A stretch of DNA of 64,000 nt from JAHQVI01 sp963749875 (GTDB lineage: Bacteria; Pseudomonadota; Alphaproteobacteria; Rhizobiales; Rhodomicrobiaceae), in contig CAVVOX010000003.1 in NCBI GenBank assembly GCA_963749875.1, positions 62,001-126,000 on the forward strand, read 5' to 3'. Each line of letters begins with the position of its first letter. Positions within the stretch are counted from its first letter, which is position 1. A model generated the notes under the pieces. It searched no databases. It worked only from the letters and a program-made list of their open reading frames with translations, and was not told the DNA's origin. Shown in pieces: positions 9,105 through 18,355 of the stretch. The position numbers were made by a program, and so were the translations under genes.

Positions 9105-9593
9105 TTGATCGTTGCTGCGGTCTTCCTCCTTATCACCCTGAATGCCCCGGGCACGGACGCCAGAGAGCTGGTGAGCTGGGATGGCGATCATGATATGGGC
9201 ACGATCGTCATCAAGACGTCCGAACGCAAGCTCTATTACATTCTCGGCAGGGGCGTGGCGCTCGGCTATGACGTCGCGGTCGGCAGGAAGGGCATGCGAT
9301 GGTCGGGCACGACATTCGCGCAGGGCAAGCGCCGCAATCCGGGCTGGAGCCCGACGCCAAGAATGCGGCGGCAAAATCCGCGCCTTCCGGCCTATATGCC
9401 GCCGGGCCCGCGAAACCCGCTCGGCGTGCGCGCCATTTATCTGGGTTGGACCGCTTATCGTATTCACGGGACCAATGCACCGTCCTCGATCGGCCGTGCC
9501 GCTTCAAGCGGATGTATTCGGATGCGGAACCGTGACGTCAAAGATTTGTTCGAAAGGGTACATATCGGGGCACCAGTTCATGTGATCCGGTAG
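9105..9593 (+). CDS. L,D-transpeptidase, YkuD domain (first of two)
   Basis: Periplasmic enzyme that forms 3-3 peptidoglycan cross-links or attaches outer-membrane proteins. The YkuD active site is seen as YRIHGTNAPSSIG followed by SSGCIRM with the catalytic Cys. A hydrophobic signal segment (VAAVFLLITLNAPGTDA) opens the protein, but the only in-frame start is TTG 9105 and it lacks the usual positive n-region. In another frame ATG 9062 gives MTLRIGTIVSLR, which would supply that region if one base near 9098-9108 is extra. It is followed by a second YkuD gene of similar design. Confidence 0.85.
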   Translation: MIVAAVFLLITLNAPGTDARELVSWDGDHDMGTIVIKTSERKLYYILGRGVALGYDVAVGRKGMRWSGTTFAQGKRRNPGWSPTPRMRRQNPRLPAYMPPGPRNPLGVRAIYLGWTAYRIHGTNAPSSIGRAASSGCIRMRNRDVKDLFERVHIGAPVHVIR

Positions 9594-9651
9594 GTCAAGT
9601 CTCGCCCGCGTCAGTGGGGATTAGTCAGCTCAGGGGATGAATGGAGGTTTG

Positions 9652-10278
9652 ATGTTTAGACAATTCTTCAGCTTTGCGATGCTTGCCGCCGGCGTCATCG
9701 GCTTGGGAACGATGGGTGCAAGCGATGCGCATGCCCAGCAGAACTGGCCCAATTTCTCCAACAACAATAGCAGCAGTGGCTCGGGCTCAAGCCTTTTCGG
9801 CGGCTATTTCGGCTCCAGCGGCGGGAGCTATCAGGTCAATTTTCCGAAGAAATATTCTGCGGGCCAGATCGTCGTCAGCTTTGGCGACCGCCGTCTCTAC
9901 TACACGATCGGCAAGGGCCGCGCGATCAGCTATCCGATTGCGATCCCGAAAGGGGAAGCGCGTTGGTCGGGAGTGCATCGCATCAGCGCCAAGAAGGTGA
10001 ACCCACCTTGGACGCCGACGGCCCAGATGCGCCGGGAAAATCCGAAGCTTCCCGCTTTCGTGCCCGGCGGACATCCGCGCAACCCGCTTGGCGTTCGCGC
10101 CCTTTACATCGGCAACACGCTTTACCGCATCCACGGCACGGACGCGCCCTGGCTGATCGGTCAGCAGGTCTCGCATGGCTGCATTCGCATGTTTAATCGG
10201 GATGTGGTGGACCTTTACAGACGTGCCAGGATCGGGACACGCGTTACCGTAACCTGGTCGCACTTCACCACGTCCTGA
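9652..10278 (+). CDS. L,D-transpeptidase, YkuD domain (second of two)
   Basis: Signal peptide (MFRQFFSFAMLAAGVIGLG..., cleavage likely after AHA), then a Ser/Asn/Gly-rich linker of about 40 residues, then a YkuD domain with YRIHGTDAPWLIG and SHGCIRM (catalytic Cys). It shares the blocks VNPPWTPTAQMRRENP and HPRNPLGVRALYIG with the upstream copy, so the pair arose by duplication. ATG 9652 follows GGAGG closely; ATG 9637 in frame is the alternative. Ends just before a strong intrinsic terminator. Confidence 0.9.
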   Translation: MFRQFFSFAMLAAGVIGLGTMGASDAHAQQNWPNFSNNNSSSGSGSSLFGGYFGSSGGSYQVNFPKKYSAGQIVVSFGDRRLYYTIGKGRAISYPIAIPKGEARWSGVHRISAKKVNPPWTPTAQMRRENPKLPAFVPGGHPRNPLGVRALYIGNTLYRIHGTDAPWLIGQQVSHGCIRMFNRDVVDLYRRARIGTRVTVTWSHFTTS

Positions 10279-10299
10279 GAAGGACCTCACAAAGCTCTG

Positions 10300-10327
10300 A
10301 AGGCCGGACATCGCTCCGGCCTTTTTC
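10300..10327 (+). terminator. intrinsic terminator after the transpeptidase pair
   Basis: Nine-base stem AAGGCCGGA / TCCGGCCTT with a six-base loop, followed by a T run. Lies 22 nt after the stop at 10278 and between convergent genes. Confidence 0.85.
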
Positions 10328-10342
10328 ATGTCTGGAGCAGGA

Positions 10343-11293
10343 TCAGGACGCCGCCGCCAGGCACTCTTTCAAGTTTTTGGCCAGCCTGGTCATGAGCTGG
10401 ATATATTGGTCTTTCCCCGGTGGCAGGTCAGCGCCGAGCGGATCGAGGACGCCGGTCATTGCCGGCGTGCCCTCGGTCACCGTCCGAAGCAGCCGCGGCT
10501 TGAACTGGGGCTCTGAAAAGACGCAGGCCGCATTCGTTTTGACGATCTCTTCACGAATTTCCCTGATCCGCGCCGCGCCGATCTGACGCTCCGGGCTGAG
10601 CGTGATCGCACCCGTGGCGGGAAGTCCGTAATGGTTCTCGAAATATTGATAAGCGTCGTGGAAAACGATGAAGGGCTTGCCCTTGACCGGTTCAAGGGAC
10701 GTTCTTAGATCGCGGTCAAGCGCGGCAAGCCGCGCCTTCAGATTTGCCGCATTCGCCTTGAAGGTGGCGGCTTTGTCGGGCTCGGCTTCCGATAGTACGG
10801 AAGCCAGATAATCGGCGATGACGGCCGCATTGGCGGGGCTCAGCCACAAATGCGGATCATGCTGTCCGTGGGCCTCTTCCTTTCGGCCGTGCTCATGAGC
10901 GTGATCATGCGCTTCGAAGGCGCCGCCTTGCCGGATCGGCAGCAGTTTCACCCCCGGAATCTCGGCGAGCGTGATCAGCCTGGCGTCTCTCGACAGGCTT
11001 TCGAGCGGCTTTTCGAGAAAGCTCTCGAGATTTTTGCTGACGCGGATGATGATGTCCGCCCCGTTCAGGAGCCTGGCTTGGGAGGGTCTGAGCGCATAGC
11101 TGTGAGGCGAGCCTGCGCCGTCGATCAGGAGCCGCGGCTCGCCGGCGCCTTCCATGATCGCGCTTGCCAGCGAATGAACGGGTTTGATTGTCGCAACGAC
11201 GGTCAGTGCGTCCGCCGCGCGGGCCTGGCCGGGTAGGCCGGGCACGGAACCAAGACCGGCAATGATTGCCGCCGCGAAGAGCCCTTGCCTCAT
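10343..11293 (-). CDS. znuA: zinc ABC transporter substrate-binding protein
   Basis: Periplasmic ZnuA-type metal-binding lipobox-free protein of the cluster A-I family. A signal peptide ends near ARAADAL; TIKPVHSLASAIMEG carries the first His ligand; a His/Asp/Glu-rich loop (HDHAHEHGRKEEAHGQHDPH) precedes HLWLSP, as expected for zinc rather than manganese binding; FHDAYQYFENHYG supplies further ligands. The permease and ATPase (znuBC) are not in the window. A palindrome resembling alphaproteobacterial Zur sites lies 18 nt upstream of the ATG. Confidence 0.93.
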   Translation of the reverse strand: MRQGLFAAAIIAGLGSVPGLPGQARAADALTVVATIKPVHSLASAIMEGAGEPRLLIDGAGSPHSYALRPSQARLLNGADIIIRVSKNLESFLEKPLESLSRDARLITLAEIPGVKLLPIRQGGAFEAHDHAHEHGRKEEAHGQHDPHLWLSPANAAVIADYLASVLSEAEPDKAATFKANAANLKARLAALDRDLRTSLEPVKGKPFIVFHDAYQYFENHYGLPATGAITLSPERQIGAARIREIREEIVKTNAACVFSEPQFKPRLLRTVTEGTPAMTGVLDPLGADLPPGKDQYIQLMTRLAKNLKECLAAAS

Positions 11294-11310
11294 AGCGCCT
11301 CACACTGTTT

Positions 11311-11327
11311 ATGTTATATCATTACAT
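11311..11327 (-). promoter_or_regulatory. probable Zur box upstream of znuA
   Basis: Imperfect palindrome ATGTTATATCATTACAT. Its core GTTATATCATTAC differs at one position from the alphaproteobacterial Zur pattern GTTATAnnATAAC. Placement just upstream of a zinc-binding protein gene supports zinc-dependent repression. Confidence 0.7.
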
Positions 11328-11529
11328 GAATATCAGCTTCTCTGGATCTGTCCACCCCTTCTCGATCTCTGCTTCGTCAAAATTCCCGCCGGACCACGGG
11401 CATCGATGACTTTGCCGCGATCGGCGGATCCCGGCTGGTCATGCTGCCGGGTGCCGGGCTATTCTGGATGCCGCTCGGGCCCGCCAAGCCTTTCTGATCA
11501 CGCAACCGGCCCGAAGCTGGAGGACGAAG

Positions 11530-12204
11530 ATGGCTTTGTCTCCCGTCAAGGCGGTGCTGTTCGACGCTTACGGAACCTTGTTCGATGTGCATGCGCCGGT
11601 TGCGCGAGTTGCCTCCGAGATCGGCCCGGATGCTGGCGCCATCTCCGACTTATGGCGCGCCAAGCAGCTCCAATATACCTGGCTGCGCAGCCTCATGGGC
11701 GCGCATGCCGATTTCGAGGCCGTCACCGCCGACGCGCTCGATTTCGCACTCGGGCAATATGGCGTGAACGACCAGGCTTTGCGCGACCGCCTGCTTGGCC
11801 TCTATCTGACGCTCGACGCCTATCCCGATGCGATCAGCGCGCTCAAAGCCCTTCGCGCCAAAGGCATCGTGACCGGCATCCTGTCCAACGGCTCGCCGCA
11901 TATGCTTGAATCGGCCGTCGGCTCGGCAGGGCTGGCCGACCTCCTCGATCATGTTCTGTCCATCGAAAGCGTCGGCATCTACAAGCCGCATCCGCGCGTT
12001 TACCGGCTGGGCGAGGAGCGTTTGCAGCTTCCGGCGGGCATGATCGGTTTCGTTTCGGCGAATGGCTGGGACGCGGCGGGCGCGGCGCATTTCGGCTTCA
12101 AGGTCATCCACCTCAACCGCTTCAACCAGCCGCCGGAAAACCTTCCCGCCAAGCCCGCGCTGGTGCTCAAGGCGCTGGACGAAGCCGCCGCGGCGTTCAG
12201 TTGA
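11530..12204 (+). CDS. haloacid dehalogenase, type II
   Basis: HAD-superfamily hydrolase of the L-2-haloacid dehalogenase type. It shows FDAYGTLFDVH (nucleophile Asp), LSNGSPHML (motif 2), IYKPHPRVY (Lys motif) and SANGWDAAGAAHFG in place of the usual phosphatase motif 4, which marks dehalogenases. 224 residues, normal length, cytoplasmic. It would release halide from 2-haloacids; whether that is the physiological role is unknown. It is divergent from znuA and convergent with ispE. Confidence 0.9.
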   Translation: MALSPVKAVLFDAYGTLFDVHAPVARVASEIGPDAGAISDLWRAKQLQYTWLRSLMGAHADFEAVTADALDFALGQYGVNDQALRDRLLGLYLTLDAYPDAISALKALRAKGIVTGILSNGSPHMLESAVGSAGLADLLDHVLSIESVGIYKPHPRVYRLGEERLQLPAGMIGFVSANGWDAAGAAHFGFKVIHLNRFNQPPENLPAKPALVLKALDEAAAAFS

Positions 12205-12225
12205 CCCTCTTAGGCCGATCCCGTC

Positions 12226-13128
12226 TTAGCTGAGCTGGACGGGCTGGACCCACCAGTCCGGGTGGCGGCCGGCGATGCGATCCGCTGTGGCCTCAGCCGC
12301 CGCCATGTCCGGGAACAGGGCAAAGCATGTGGGGCCGCTGCCCGAAAGCCGTGCGAGGCACGATCCGGGGGCGTCTTCGAGGATCGACAGGACGTCCCCG
12401 ATCAGCGGCAAAAGCTTCTTCGCCGGCTCTTCGAGAGCGTTGCGGCGCGCGCGGGCATAGGCGACGACGTCCTCCAGCCCTGTGAGCTGTGGAGCCGGGC
12501 TTGCCGGGGGCGTTTCGCTCAGGGACGGCGCCGCCAGCGCATGGAAGACGTCTCGGGTCGCCAAAGGCACCATCGGATTGACGAGGACCGCCGGCATGGG
12601 GCGGAGCGACGAGAGCGGCTGCAGCTTTTCGCCGATCCCCGTCATAAGCGCCGCGCGCGCGTAAAGGCAAGAGGGGACATCCGCGCCCAGATCCCGCGCC
12701 GCAGGAACAAGGCTTGCAAGATCCTCCGGCGCGCCATGGGCGCGTCTCAGCAGGCGCAGAGCCGCCGCGGCATCGGCCGAGCCGCCGCCAAGGCCTGCCG
12801 CAACGGGAAGCTGTTTGATGAGGTGGAAAGCGCCGCGAGGGTCTTGGCCGAGATGCTGTGCGAAGGCCATTGCGGCGCGCTCGACGAGGTTGCGCCCGGC
12901 ATCGAGCTTGGCCGCGAACGGTCCCTCGACCGTTAGCGAGACGTTTGCCGATGGACGAAATTCGACGCGATCGCCGAAATCGGCAAAGACCACGAGGCTC
13001 TCAAGCTCATGATAGCCGTCGGCGCGCTTGCCTTTGATGTCCAGCGTCAGGTTGACCTTCGCCGCCGCGGGCTCAATGAGCAGCCCCTGCTGCGGCGAAG
13101 AACGTGGTCCGGCAGGCGCTCCCGTCAC
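12226..13128 (-). CDS. ispE: 4-diphosphocytidyl-2-C-methyl-D-erythritol kinase
   Basis: GHMP kinase of the MEP isoprenoid pathway, phosphorylating CDP-methylerythritol. AAKVNLTLDIKGKRADGYHE is the characteristic start, LPVAAGLGGGSADAAAALR is the ATP-binding loop, and LSGSGPTCFALF is the C-terminal GHMP motif. 300 residues, normal. It follows the TPR gene by 14 nt on the same strand, so the two are probably co-transcribed. ispB, which uses the pathway's products, is 7 kb away. Confidence 0.96.
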   Translation of the reverse strand: MTGAPAGPRSSPQQGLLIEPAAAKVNLTLDIKGKRADGYHELESLVVFADFGDRVEFRPSANVSLTVEGPFAAKLDAGRNLVERAAMAFAQHLGQDPRGAFHLIKQLPVAAGLGGGSADAAAALRLLRRAHGAPEDLASLVPAARDLGADVPSCLYARAALMTGIGEKLQPLSSLRPMPAVLVNPMVPLATRDVFHALAAPSLSETPPASPAPQLTGLEDVVAYARARRNALEEPAKKLLPLIGDVLSILEDAPGSCLARLSGSGPTCFALFPDMAAAEATADRIAGRHPDWWVQPVQLS

Positions 13129-13142
13129 CCGCTTTGCCGGCC

Positions 13143-14927
13143 TTACTCGGTCTTCCGGGGCGGCGGCGAAACCTGCTTATTGTCCAAGGATGCGCGCGTC
13201 GTGGGTTCCTCCGACAGGCCCTTTTCGAGCTTTGCGCGGATCTTCTTCTCTTCGTCCGGTTCCGGGTTCAGGTCGAGGGCAAATTTCCATTGATAGCTGG
13301 CCTCGAGACGCCGTCCGACCTTCCAATAAGCGTCGCCCAGATGATCGTTGATGACGGGATCGTCGGGCTTCAGCTCGACCGCGCGTTCCAGGTGTTTCAC
13401 AGCCTGTTTGAACTCGTTTTGCCTGTAATAGGCCCAGCCGAGGCTGTCGACGAAATAGCCGTCATTCGGGCGCTTCTGGACCGCACGGCGGATGAGCTGC
13501 ATCGCCTGCTTGACATTGATGTTCTGATCCACCCAGGAATACCCCAGATAGTTCAGCGTCAGCTCCTGGTTCTTGTCGAGCTTAAGCGCCTTCTGCAGGT
13601 CGGCTTCCGCCTTTTCCCATTCCTTTATGCGTTCATAGCAGACGCCGCGCGAATAATAGGCCGACCAGTGCGCCGAGGTCTCGGGACCGAGCCGTTCGAT
13701 CGCCTTGGTGTAGTAGACGACCGCTTCGGCATAGTCCTTATTGGCGCGCAGAATATTGCCGAGCGCGGAATAGGGCCTGGAGTTGTCGGGATAGGCGGCG
13801 ATCAGGTCCTTGAGAAGCGCCTTTGCCTCGTCGAGCTTTTTCTCGGCGTTCAGCGCGTAAGCTTCTCCGAGCTGCGCATTCAGCCAAAGCGGCGAGCTTC
13901 TGGGGATGCGCTCGAAAGCCTCGGCAGACTTGCCGTGCTTGCCGATCTGATCGTTGAGCTCGGCCAGCGCATAATGGGCGAGCGCGGCGTCGGGATTGGC
14001 GAAGAGCGCGAGCTGAAGATAGATTTGCCCGGCATCGATGACGCCGTCCCCGGTCAACGCTTCTCCGATCCCCTGAAAGACGTCAGCCAAGCCTTCGATT
14101 GCGCGGGTCGTGACGAGATCCGGCTTCTTGCCCGCGTCGATTTCCTTCGAAAGCGTCAGGGCGAGCGGGTTCGGCTGGATATTTTCCAGGAACGGCTTAA
14201 GCACCGTTTTGGCGGTCTTGGTGTCGTCCCAATGTGCGGCATGGCGCGCATAGGCGACGGCGATGCGCACATTTTTCGGATGCGCCTTGTAAAGCTGCTG
14301 GTAAATCGAATCCGCGGTCCGGCGATGCCGTCCCAGATCGGCGATCATGGCACGATGCAGCATCTCGATTTGCTGCGCGCCCTCGGTCCGCACCGAACTG
14401 GCTTCCTCGGTCAGCTTCAATGCTGTCTGGAGCTTCCCGCGCTTAAATGCCGTCCAGGCACGTGCGAGCCTTGACGTCAAATCCGCGATCGGGCCGTTTC
14501 CGCCCGCCTTGAAATGGCCTTCGGCGGCGGCGTAGTCCTTCCTCCGAAACGCTTCAATTCCAAGGAAGAAGCTTGCAACCTTATGCTCGCCCTCGCGGTT
14601 TTCCAGCTCAACGGCAAGGTCGCGCGCTTCGTCGAAGTCGCCGGTCGCCACCTTAAGCTGGAAGGCTTCTTCGAGGATCTGCTTGCTCCCCGGATCCTTC
14701 CCCAGCGCCTCGCGATAATACTCGGCGGCCACCTCATTGTCGCGCAAGCTGCGGGCCAGGCGCCCGGCGAGATAGCTCCCGAAGAGGGAATTGCTATCGA
14801 CGATGATATAGTCGTTGGTGTTGGCCAGTTCGTTTTCGACCGCCCGAAGCTGGGCGGTTGCCGAAACGGTAAGGACGCCGCCCAGGAAAAGAGCGGAAAG
14901 ATAAGGTGTCAGTCCGTTAGATCTCAT
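13143..14927 (-). CDS. secreted/periplasmic TPR-repeat protein
   Basis: 594 residues with an N-terminal signal peptide (MRSNGLTPYLSALFLGGVLTVSATA) followed by tetratricopeptide repeats over most of the length, for example SLGWAYYRQNEFKQAVKHLE and DHLGDAYWKVGRRLEASYQW near the C terminus. TPRs form scaffolds for protein-protein contact; the exact partner is unknown. This arrangement (TPR protein immediately upstream of ispE) is common in Hyphomicrobiales. It is the first gene of the probable TPR-ispE unit. Confidence 0.88.
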   Translation of the reverse strand: MRSNGLTPYLSALFLGGVLTVSATAQLRAVENELANTNDYIIVDSNSLFGSYLAGRLARSLRDNEVAAEYYREALGKDPGSKQILEEAFQLKVATGDFDEARDLAVELENREGEHKVASFFLGIEAFRRKDYAAAEGHFKAGGNGPIADLTSRLARAWTAFKRGKLQTALKLTEEASSVRTEGAQQIEMLHRAMIADLGRHRRTADSIYQQLYKAHPKNVRIAVAYARHAAHWDDTKTAKTVLKPFLENIQPNPLALTLSKEIDAGKKPDLVTTRAIEGLADVFQGIGEALTGDGVIDAGQIYLQLALFANPDAALAHYALAELNDQIGKHGKSAEAFERIPRSSPLWLNAQLGEAYALNAEKKLDEAKALLKDLIAAYPDNSRPYSALGNILRANKDYAEAVVYYTKAIERLGPETSAHWSAYYSRGVCYERIKEWEKAEADLQKALKLDKNQELTLNYLGYSWVDQNINVKQAMQLIRRAVQKRPNDGYFVDSLGWAYYRQNEFKQAVKHLERAVELKPDDPVINDHLGDAYWKVGRRLEASYQWKFALDLNPEPDEEKKIRAKLEKGLSEEPTTRASLDNKQVSPPPRKTE

Positions 14928-15094
14928 TGAACCCTTGCTTCTTTGGCCATTTATAGGCTTTTAGCTGCTTTGCCTGCCGAAGGTTGAAATTTCATTATAG
15001 CGAAATCGGCAACACACGTCTTCCGATTCGTACAAGTGGGTCATCTAACGCCAGCAAAAAGGCGGTGTTCGGGCATTCCAGTCGAAATTCGCCG

Positions 15095-16816
15095 CTACGG
15101 GCTGTCCTCTTGCGCAGCCGGACTCGGCTGGAGCAGAGACAGCGCCTGCGCTCCGGTGAGGGCGCGGTGCATCACGATCAAAGGCACAAGGCCCACGACG
15201 ACGATCGTCAGGGCGGCGATAGCCGAATACTCGAATTGCTCTTGAGACGCATAGACATAGACATGCGTTGCCAGCGTTTCGAAATTGAATGGCCTCAAAA
15301 GGAGCGTCGCGGGCAATTCCTTCATCGTATCGACAAAGACGAGAAGCGCGGCGGCGCCGATCGCGGGACGCAGCAACGGAATGTGGACGGAGGCCAACAT
15401 CCTGACGGGGCTGGCGCCGAGCGTGCGCGCGGCGGCATCGAGATTCGGCGAGAGCCGTTGCCAGCCCGCCTCGATCGAGCCGAGCGCGACGGCCATGAAG
15501 CGGATGGTGTAGGCGAGCAGCAGGGCGAACGCCGATCCCGACAGTAGCAGCCCGGTCCGCACGCCGAAATGCTCATCCATGAATTGGCTGAGGGCATTGT
15601 CGAGCCCGGCAAGCGGCAGGATGAGCCCGAGCGCGACCACAGTGCCGGGGATGGCGTAGCCGAGCGAGGAAATCCGTGCCGCATTCGGGACGATTTTGCT
15701 GTGCGACAGACGAAGGGCGGCGCCGAGGATCAAAGCCAGGATCACGACGATGACGCCGGCCAGCGAGGACAAGAGAAGGCTGTTTCCCGCCGCCTGCGCA
15801 TAGTCGCCAAGGCCATATTGCGCGCCCTGCGTGATGGCTCCGTCCAGCAGCACGCCGACGGGCACGACGAAGCCGGCCGCGATGGGGGCCATGCAGCCGA
15901 GCGCCGCGAGGAGGCCCTTGATCCGGGGGAGGCGGTGTTCCGCCATTGGGCGGTCCGTGCGCCCGGTCTGGAAGCGATGCTGGCGCCGGCCGTAGCGCTC
16001 CAGCATGACGAGGGCGATCACGAAAAAGAAGATCACGAGCGCGAGCTGCGCGGCTCCAGCGAGGCTTGAGCGCTGAATCCAGGCATCGAAGACGCTGAGG
16101 GTGAGCGTGCGCACACCCAGATATTCCACCGCGCCGACATCGTTAAGGCACTCCATCAGCGCCAGCGACAGGCCGGCGGCGAGCGCGGGCCGCGCCATGG
16201 GCAGGGCAACCGAGAGCAGCGCGCCGGTTCCGGTGCGGCCCAGCGTGCGGGCGACTTCGAGGACGTGAACGGATTGCAGGGCGAAGCTGGCCCGCGCGGT
16301 CAGATAGACATAAGGGTAGAGCACGGCGGAGAAGACGAAGATCGCCCCACCCACGGAGCGTATCGAAGGAAACCAATAATCCTGAAAGCTCTGGAAGCCG
16401 GCCAGATCTCTCAAGGCTGTCTGCACCGGACCGGTATAGTCGAGAAACTCGGCGTAACAATAGGCCGTGATATAGGTCGGCAGGGCGAGCGGCAGGATCA
16501 GCAGCCAATCGAACAGGCCGCGGCCGGGAAAGCGGTAGGTCGTGACCAGCCAGGCCGTGCCGACGCCGGTAATCGCCGTCACCGCGGCGACGCCCAGCAT
16601 CAGGAGCAGCGTCTGCTGGATGGCGTAAGGCAGGGTGGTGCTGATGAGATGCGCCCAGACGCCCGGCGCGGGCGCGAGGGCGATGACCACGATCGTAATC
16701 AACGGCAGCGCCACGATGAGGCTGATCGCCGCCGTGAGCCAGGTCAGAACCCCTTCGGCGGAGACGCCGGCCTCGAAGCGCCGCGCTTGCGTCAGCGGCT
16801 TCGTTTCCTGCGGCAT
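15095..16816 (-). CDS. iron(III) ABC transporter permease, FbpB/ThiP type
   Basis: Double-length inner-membrane permease (about 573 residues, roughly twelve membrane helices) of the binding-protein-dependent class, with two EAA-like loops: TLGRTGTGALLSVALPMARP in the first half and TLGASPVRMLASVHIPLLRP in the second. Such fused permeases import ferric iron. The frame extends upstream, but ATG 16816 (MPQETKPLTQ) is the natural start; it overlaps the glyQ stop codon by one base (TGATG), so it is translationally coupled to glyQ. No binding protein or ATPase gene is nearby. Confidence 0.88.
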   Translation of the reverse strand: MPQETKPLTQARRFEAGVSAEGVLTWLTAAISLIVALPLITIVVIALAPAPGVWAHLISTTLPYAIQQTLLLMLGVAAVTAITGVGTAWLVTTYRFPGRGLFDWLLILPLALPTYITAYCYAEFLDYTGPVQTALRDLAGFQSFQDYWFPSIRSVGGAIFVFSAVLYPYVYLTARASFALQSVHVLEVARTLGRTGTGALLSVALPMARPALAAGLSLALMECLNDVGAVEYLGVRTLTLSVFDAWIQRSSLAGAAQLALVIFFFVIALVMLERYGRRQHRFQTGRTDRPMAEHRLPRIKGLLAALGCMAPIAAGFVVPVGVLLDGAITQGAQYGLGDYAQAAGNSLLLSSLAGVIVVILALILGAALRLSHSKIVPNAARISSLGYAIPGTVVALGLILPLAGLDNALSQFMDEHFGVRTGLLLSGSAFALLLAYTIRFMAVALGSIEAGWQRLSPNLDAAARTLGASPVRMLASVHIPLLRPAIGAAALLVFVDTMKELPATLLLRPFNFETLATHVYVYASQEQFEYSAIAALTIVVVGLVPLIVMHRALTGAQALSLLQPSPAAQEDSP

Positions 16817-17871
16817 CAACGGGCTCCGCCGGCATCGGTCCTGAGCCATGCCGCACAACAGGCCTTGGCGAGATCGCGCACCCGCAGAATGTAGCTTTGT
16901 CGCTCGGTCACCGAAATGACGCCGCGCGCATCCAGCAGGTTGAAGATGTGCGAGGCCTTGATGCATTGATCATAGGCGGGCAGTGCCAGGCGGTGCCTTT
17001 GATCGTTGCTGGCCGGATCGGGCGCCCCGGCGGCCAGCAACGCCTGGCATTCCTGTTCGGCGTCCCGGAAATGCTGCAGGAGCTTCTCGGTATCGGCGAA
17101 CTCGAAATTGTACCGGGAATACTCCTCTTCGGCCTGGAGGAACACGTCACCATAGGCGACTTTCCCGGCGTCCTCGCGGCCGTTGAAATTCAGATCAAAG
17201 ACACGGTCGACGCCCTGGCAATACATGGCGAGGCGCTCAAGGCCATAGGTCAGCTCGCCGGAGACGGGGTCGCAATCAAAGCCGCCGACCTGTTGGAAAT
17301 AGGTGAATTGCGATACCTCCATGCCGTCGCACCACACCTCCCAGCCGAGCCCCCATGCGCCCAGCGTCGGGCTTTCCCAATCGTCCTCCACGAAGCGGAT
17401 ATCGTGAATATCGGGGTCGATGCCGATGGCATAAAGGCTTTGCAGATAGAGGTTCTGAATGTCGAGCGGCGACGGCTTCAGAATGACCTGAAACTGGTAA
17501 TAGTGCTGCAGCCGGTTCGGGTTCTCGCCATAGCGGCCGTCTTTCGGCCGGCGGGAGGGCTGGACATAGGCCGCGTTCCAGGGCCTGGGACCGAGCGCGC
17601 GCAAGGTCGTCGCCGGGTGAAACGTGCCGGCCCCGACCTCCATGTCATAAGGCTGGAGGATAGCGCAGCCCTTCGCCGCCCAGAAATGCTGGAGCGTTAA
17701 AATGAGGTCCTGAAAAGAGCGGTCCGGCAGCAGCCCGTGCTTTTCCGCAAGCGTCGCCTCCGCGGCGGGAGGAGCCTCGGCGTCTTGCCTCTTGGCTTTT
17801 TTGGCCGGAGCGGCGCGGCCTGAAATAGCGGACGCCTTGCCTCTGGCAGCAGAGGATTTCATCTGTTTCAT
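16816..17871 (-). CDS. glyQ: glycyl-tRNA synthetase alpha subunit
   Basis: Class II synthetase alpha chain, charging tRNA-Gly together with GlyS. The conserved body begins at SFQDLILTLQHFWAAKGCAILQP, with YVQPSRRPKDGRYGENPNR, YYQFQVILKPSP and GWEVWCDGMEVSQFTYFQQ all present. A 50-residue Ala/Lys-rich N-terminal extension precedes it; I chose ATG 17871 (the open frame goes to 17922). The beta subunit gene glyS, normally close by, is absent here; an iron permease overlaps its stop instead. Confidence 0.96.
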   Translation of the reverse strand: MKQMKSSAARGKASAISGRAAPAKKAKRQDAEAPPAAEATLAEKHGLLPDRSFQDLILTLQHFWAAKGCAILQPYDMEVGAGTFHPATTLRALGPRPWNAAYVQPSRRPKDGRYGENPNRLQHYYQFQVILKPSPLDIQNLYLQSLYAIGIDPDIHDIRFVEDDWESPTLGAWGLGWEVWCDGMEVSQFTYFQQVGGFDCDPVSGELTYGLERLAMYCQGVDRVFDLNFNGREDAGKVAYGDVFLQAEEEYSRYNFEFADTEKLLQHFRDAEQECQALLAAGAPDPASNDQRHRLALPAYDQCIKASHIFNLLDARGVISVTERQSYILRVRDLAKACCAAWLRTDAGGAR

Positions 17872-18039
17872 GGAAGAATGTCTAAAGACCTGTTCGGCCA
17901 AGCTATAGCGCGTTTGACGCAAGGGTCAAACAGCCGCGTCTCGCCGCAACCTATGTCGCCGGGGGCGTCGGCGTCAATTCATCTGCGCGAGCCGCAGCGA
18001 TGCCGGCTTTAGGCCGGGTCTGCCGCTCAGGCGGCGCCG

Positions 18040-18237
18040 TCAGAATTTTGCCGGGATATAAAGGCCGGTCGCGGGATCGAGCCGCAGGCGCGGAATGCGA
18101 TTTGTCGCCGCCCGGGCGAGAATGCGCTGCAAACGCTGTATTTGGTTTTCGACCCGGACAATTTCCCGGATCACCCAACACGAAAGAAACCAGACGGCAC
18201 CAATGGTCGCGGCGATTAAGACCAATTGCGGCAGCAT
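18040..18237 (-). CDS. small membrane protein between glyQ and the S49 peptidase
   Basis: 65 residues: one N-terminal membrane helix (LVLIAATIGAVWFLSCWVI), then an amphipathic charged segment (REIVRVENQIQRLQRILARA) and a short tail ending GLYIPAKF. ATG 18237 has GAGGTG four bases upstream. Small membrane proteins at this place are usual in related genomes; function unknown to me. Confidence 0.65.
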   Translation of the reverse strand: MLPQLVLIAATIGAVWFLSCWVIREIVRVENQIQRLQRILARAATNRIPRLRLDPATGLYIPAKF

Positions 18238-18290
18238 CGAACACCTCACAAACGCCGTACTTCGACGAACGCTTAACTAGATCAACAAGT

Positions 18291-18355
18291 TAGCGCAACT
18301 GTTCCCGCGTCCATCCCCGCCTTCGCGGGGACATGCTTGGACGCGCGTTGCGCTA
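18291..18355. repeat. 65-nt REP-like palindrome overlapping the sppA stop codon
   Basis: Outer arms TAGCGCAAC and GTTGCGCTA, middle arms CGCGTCCA and TGGACGCG, inner arms CCCCGC and GCGGGG, with a short loop: one long hairpin. Half of it recurs at 39693-39726. Its right end supplies the TAG stop of the S49 peptidase gene. Confidence 0.75.

Noticed and set aside
13104..14474. 456-codon plus-strand frame opposite the TPR gene
   Set aside because: Antisense shadow of a well-supported TPR protein; no family features.
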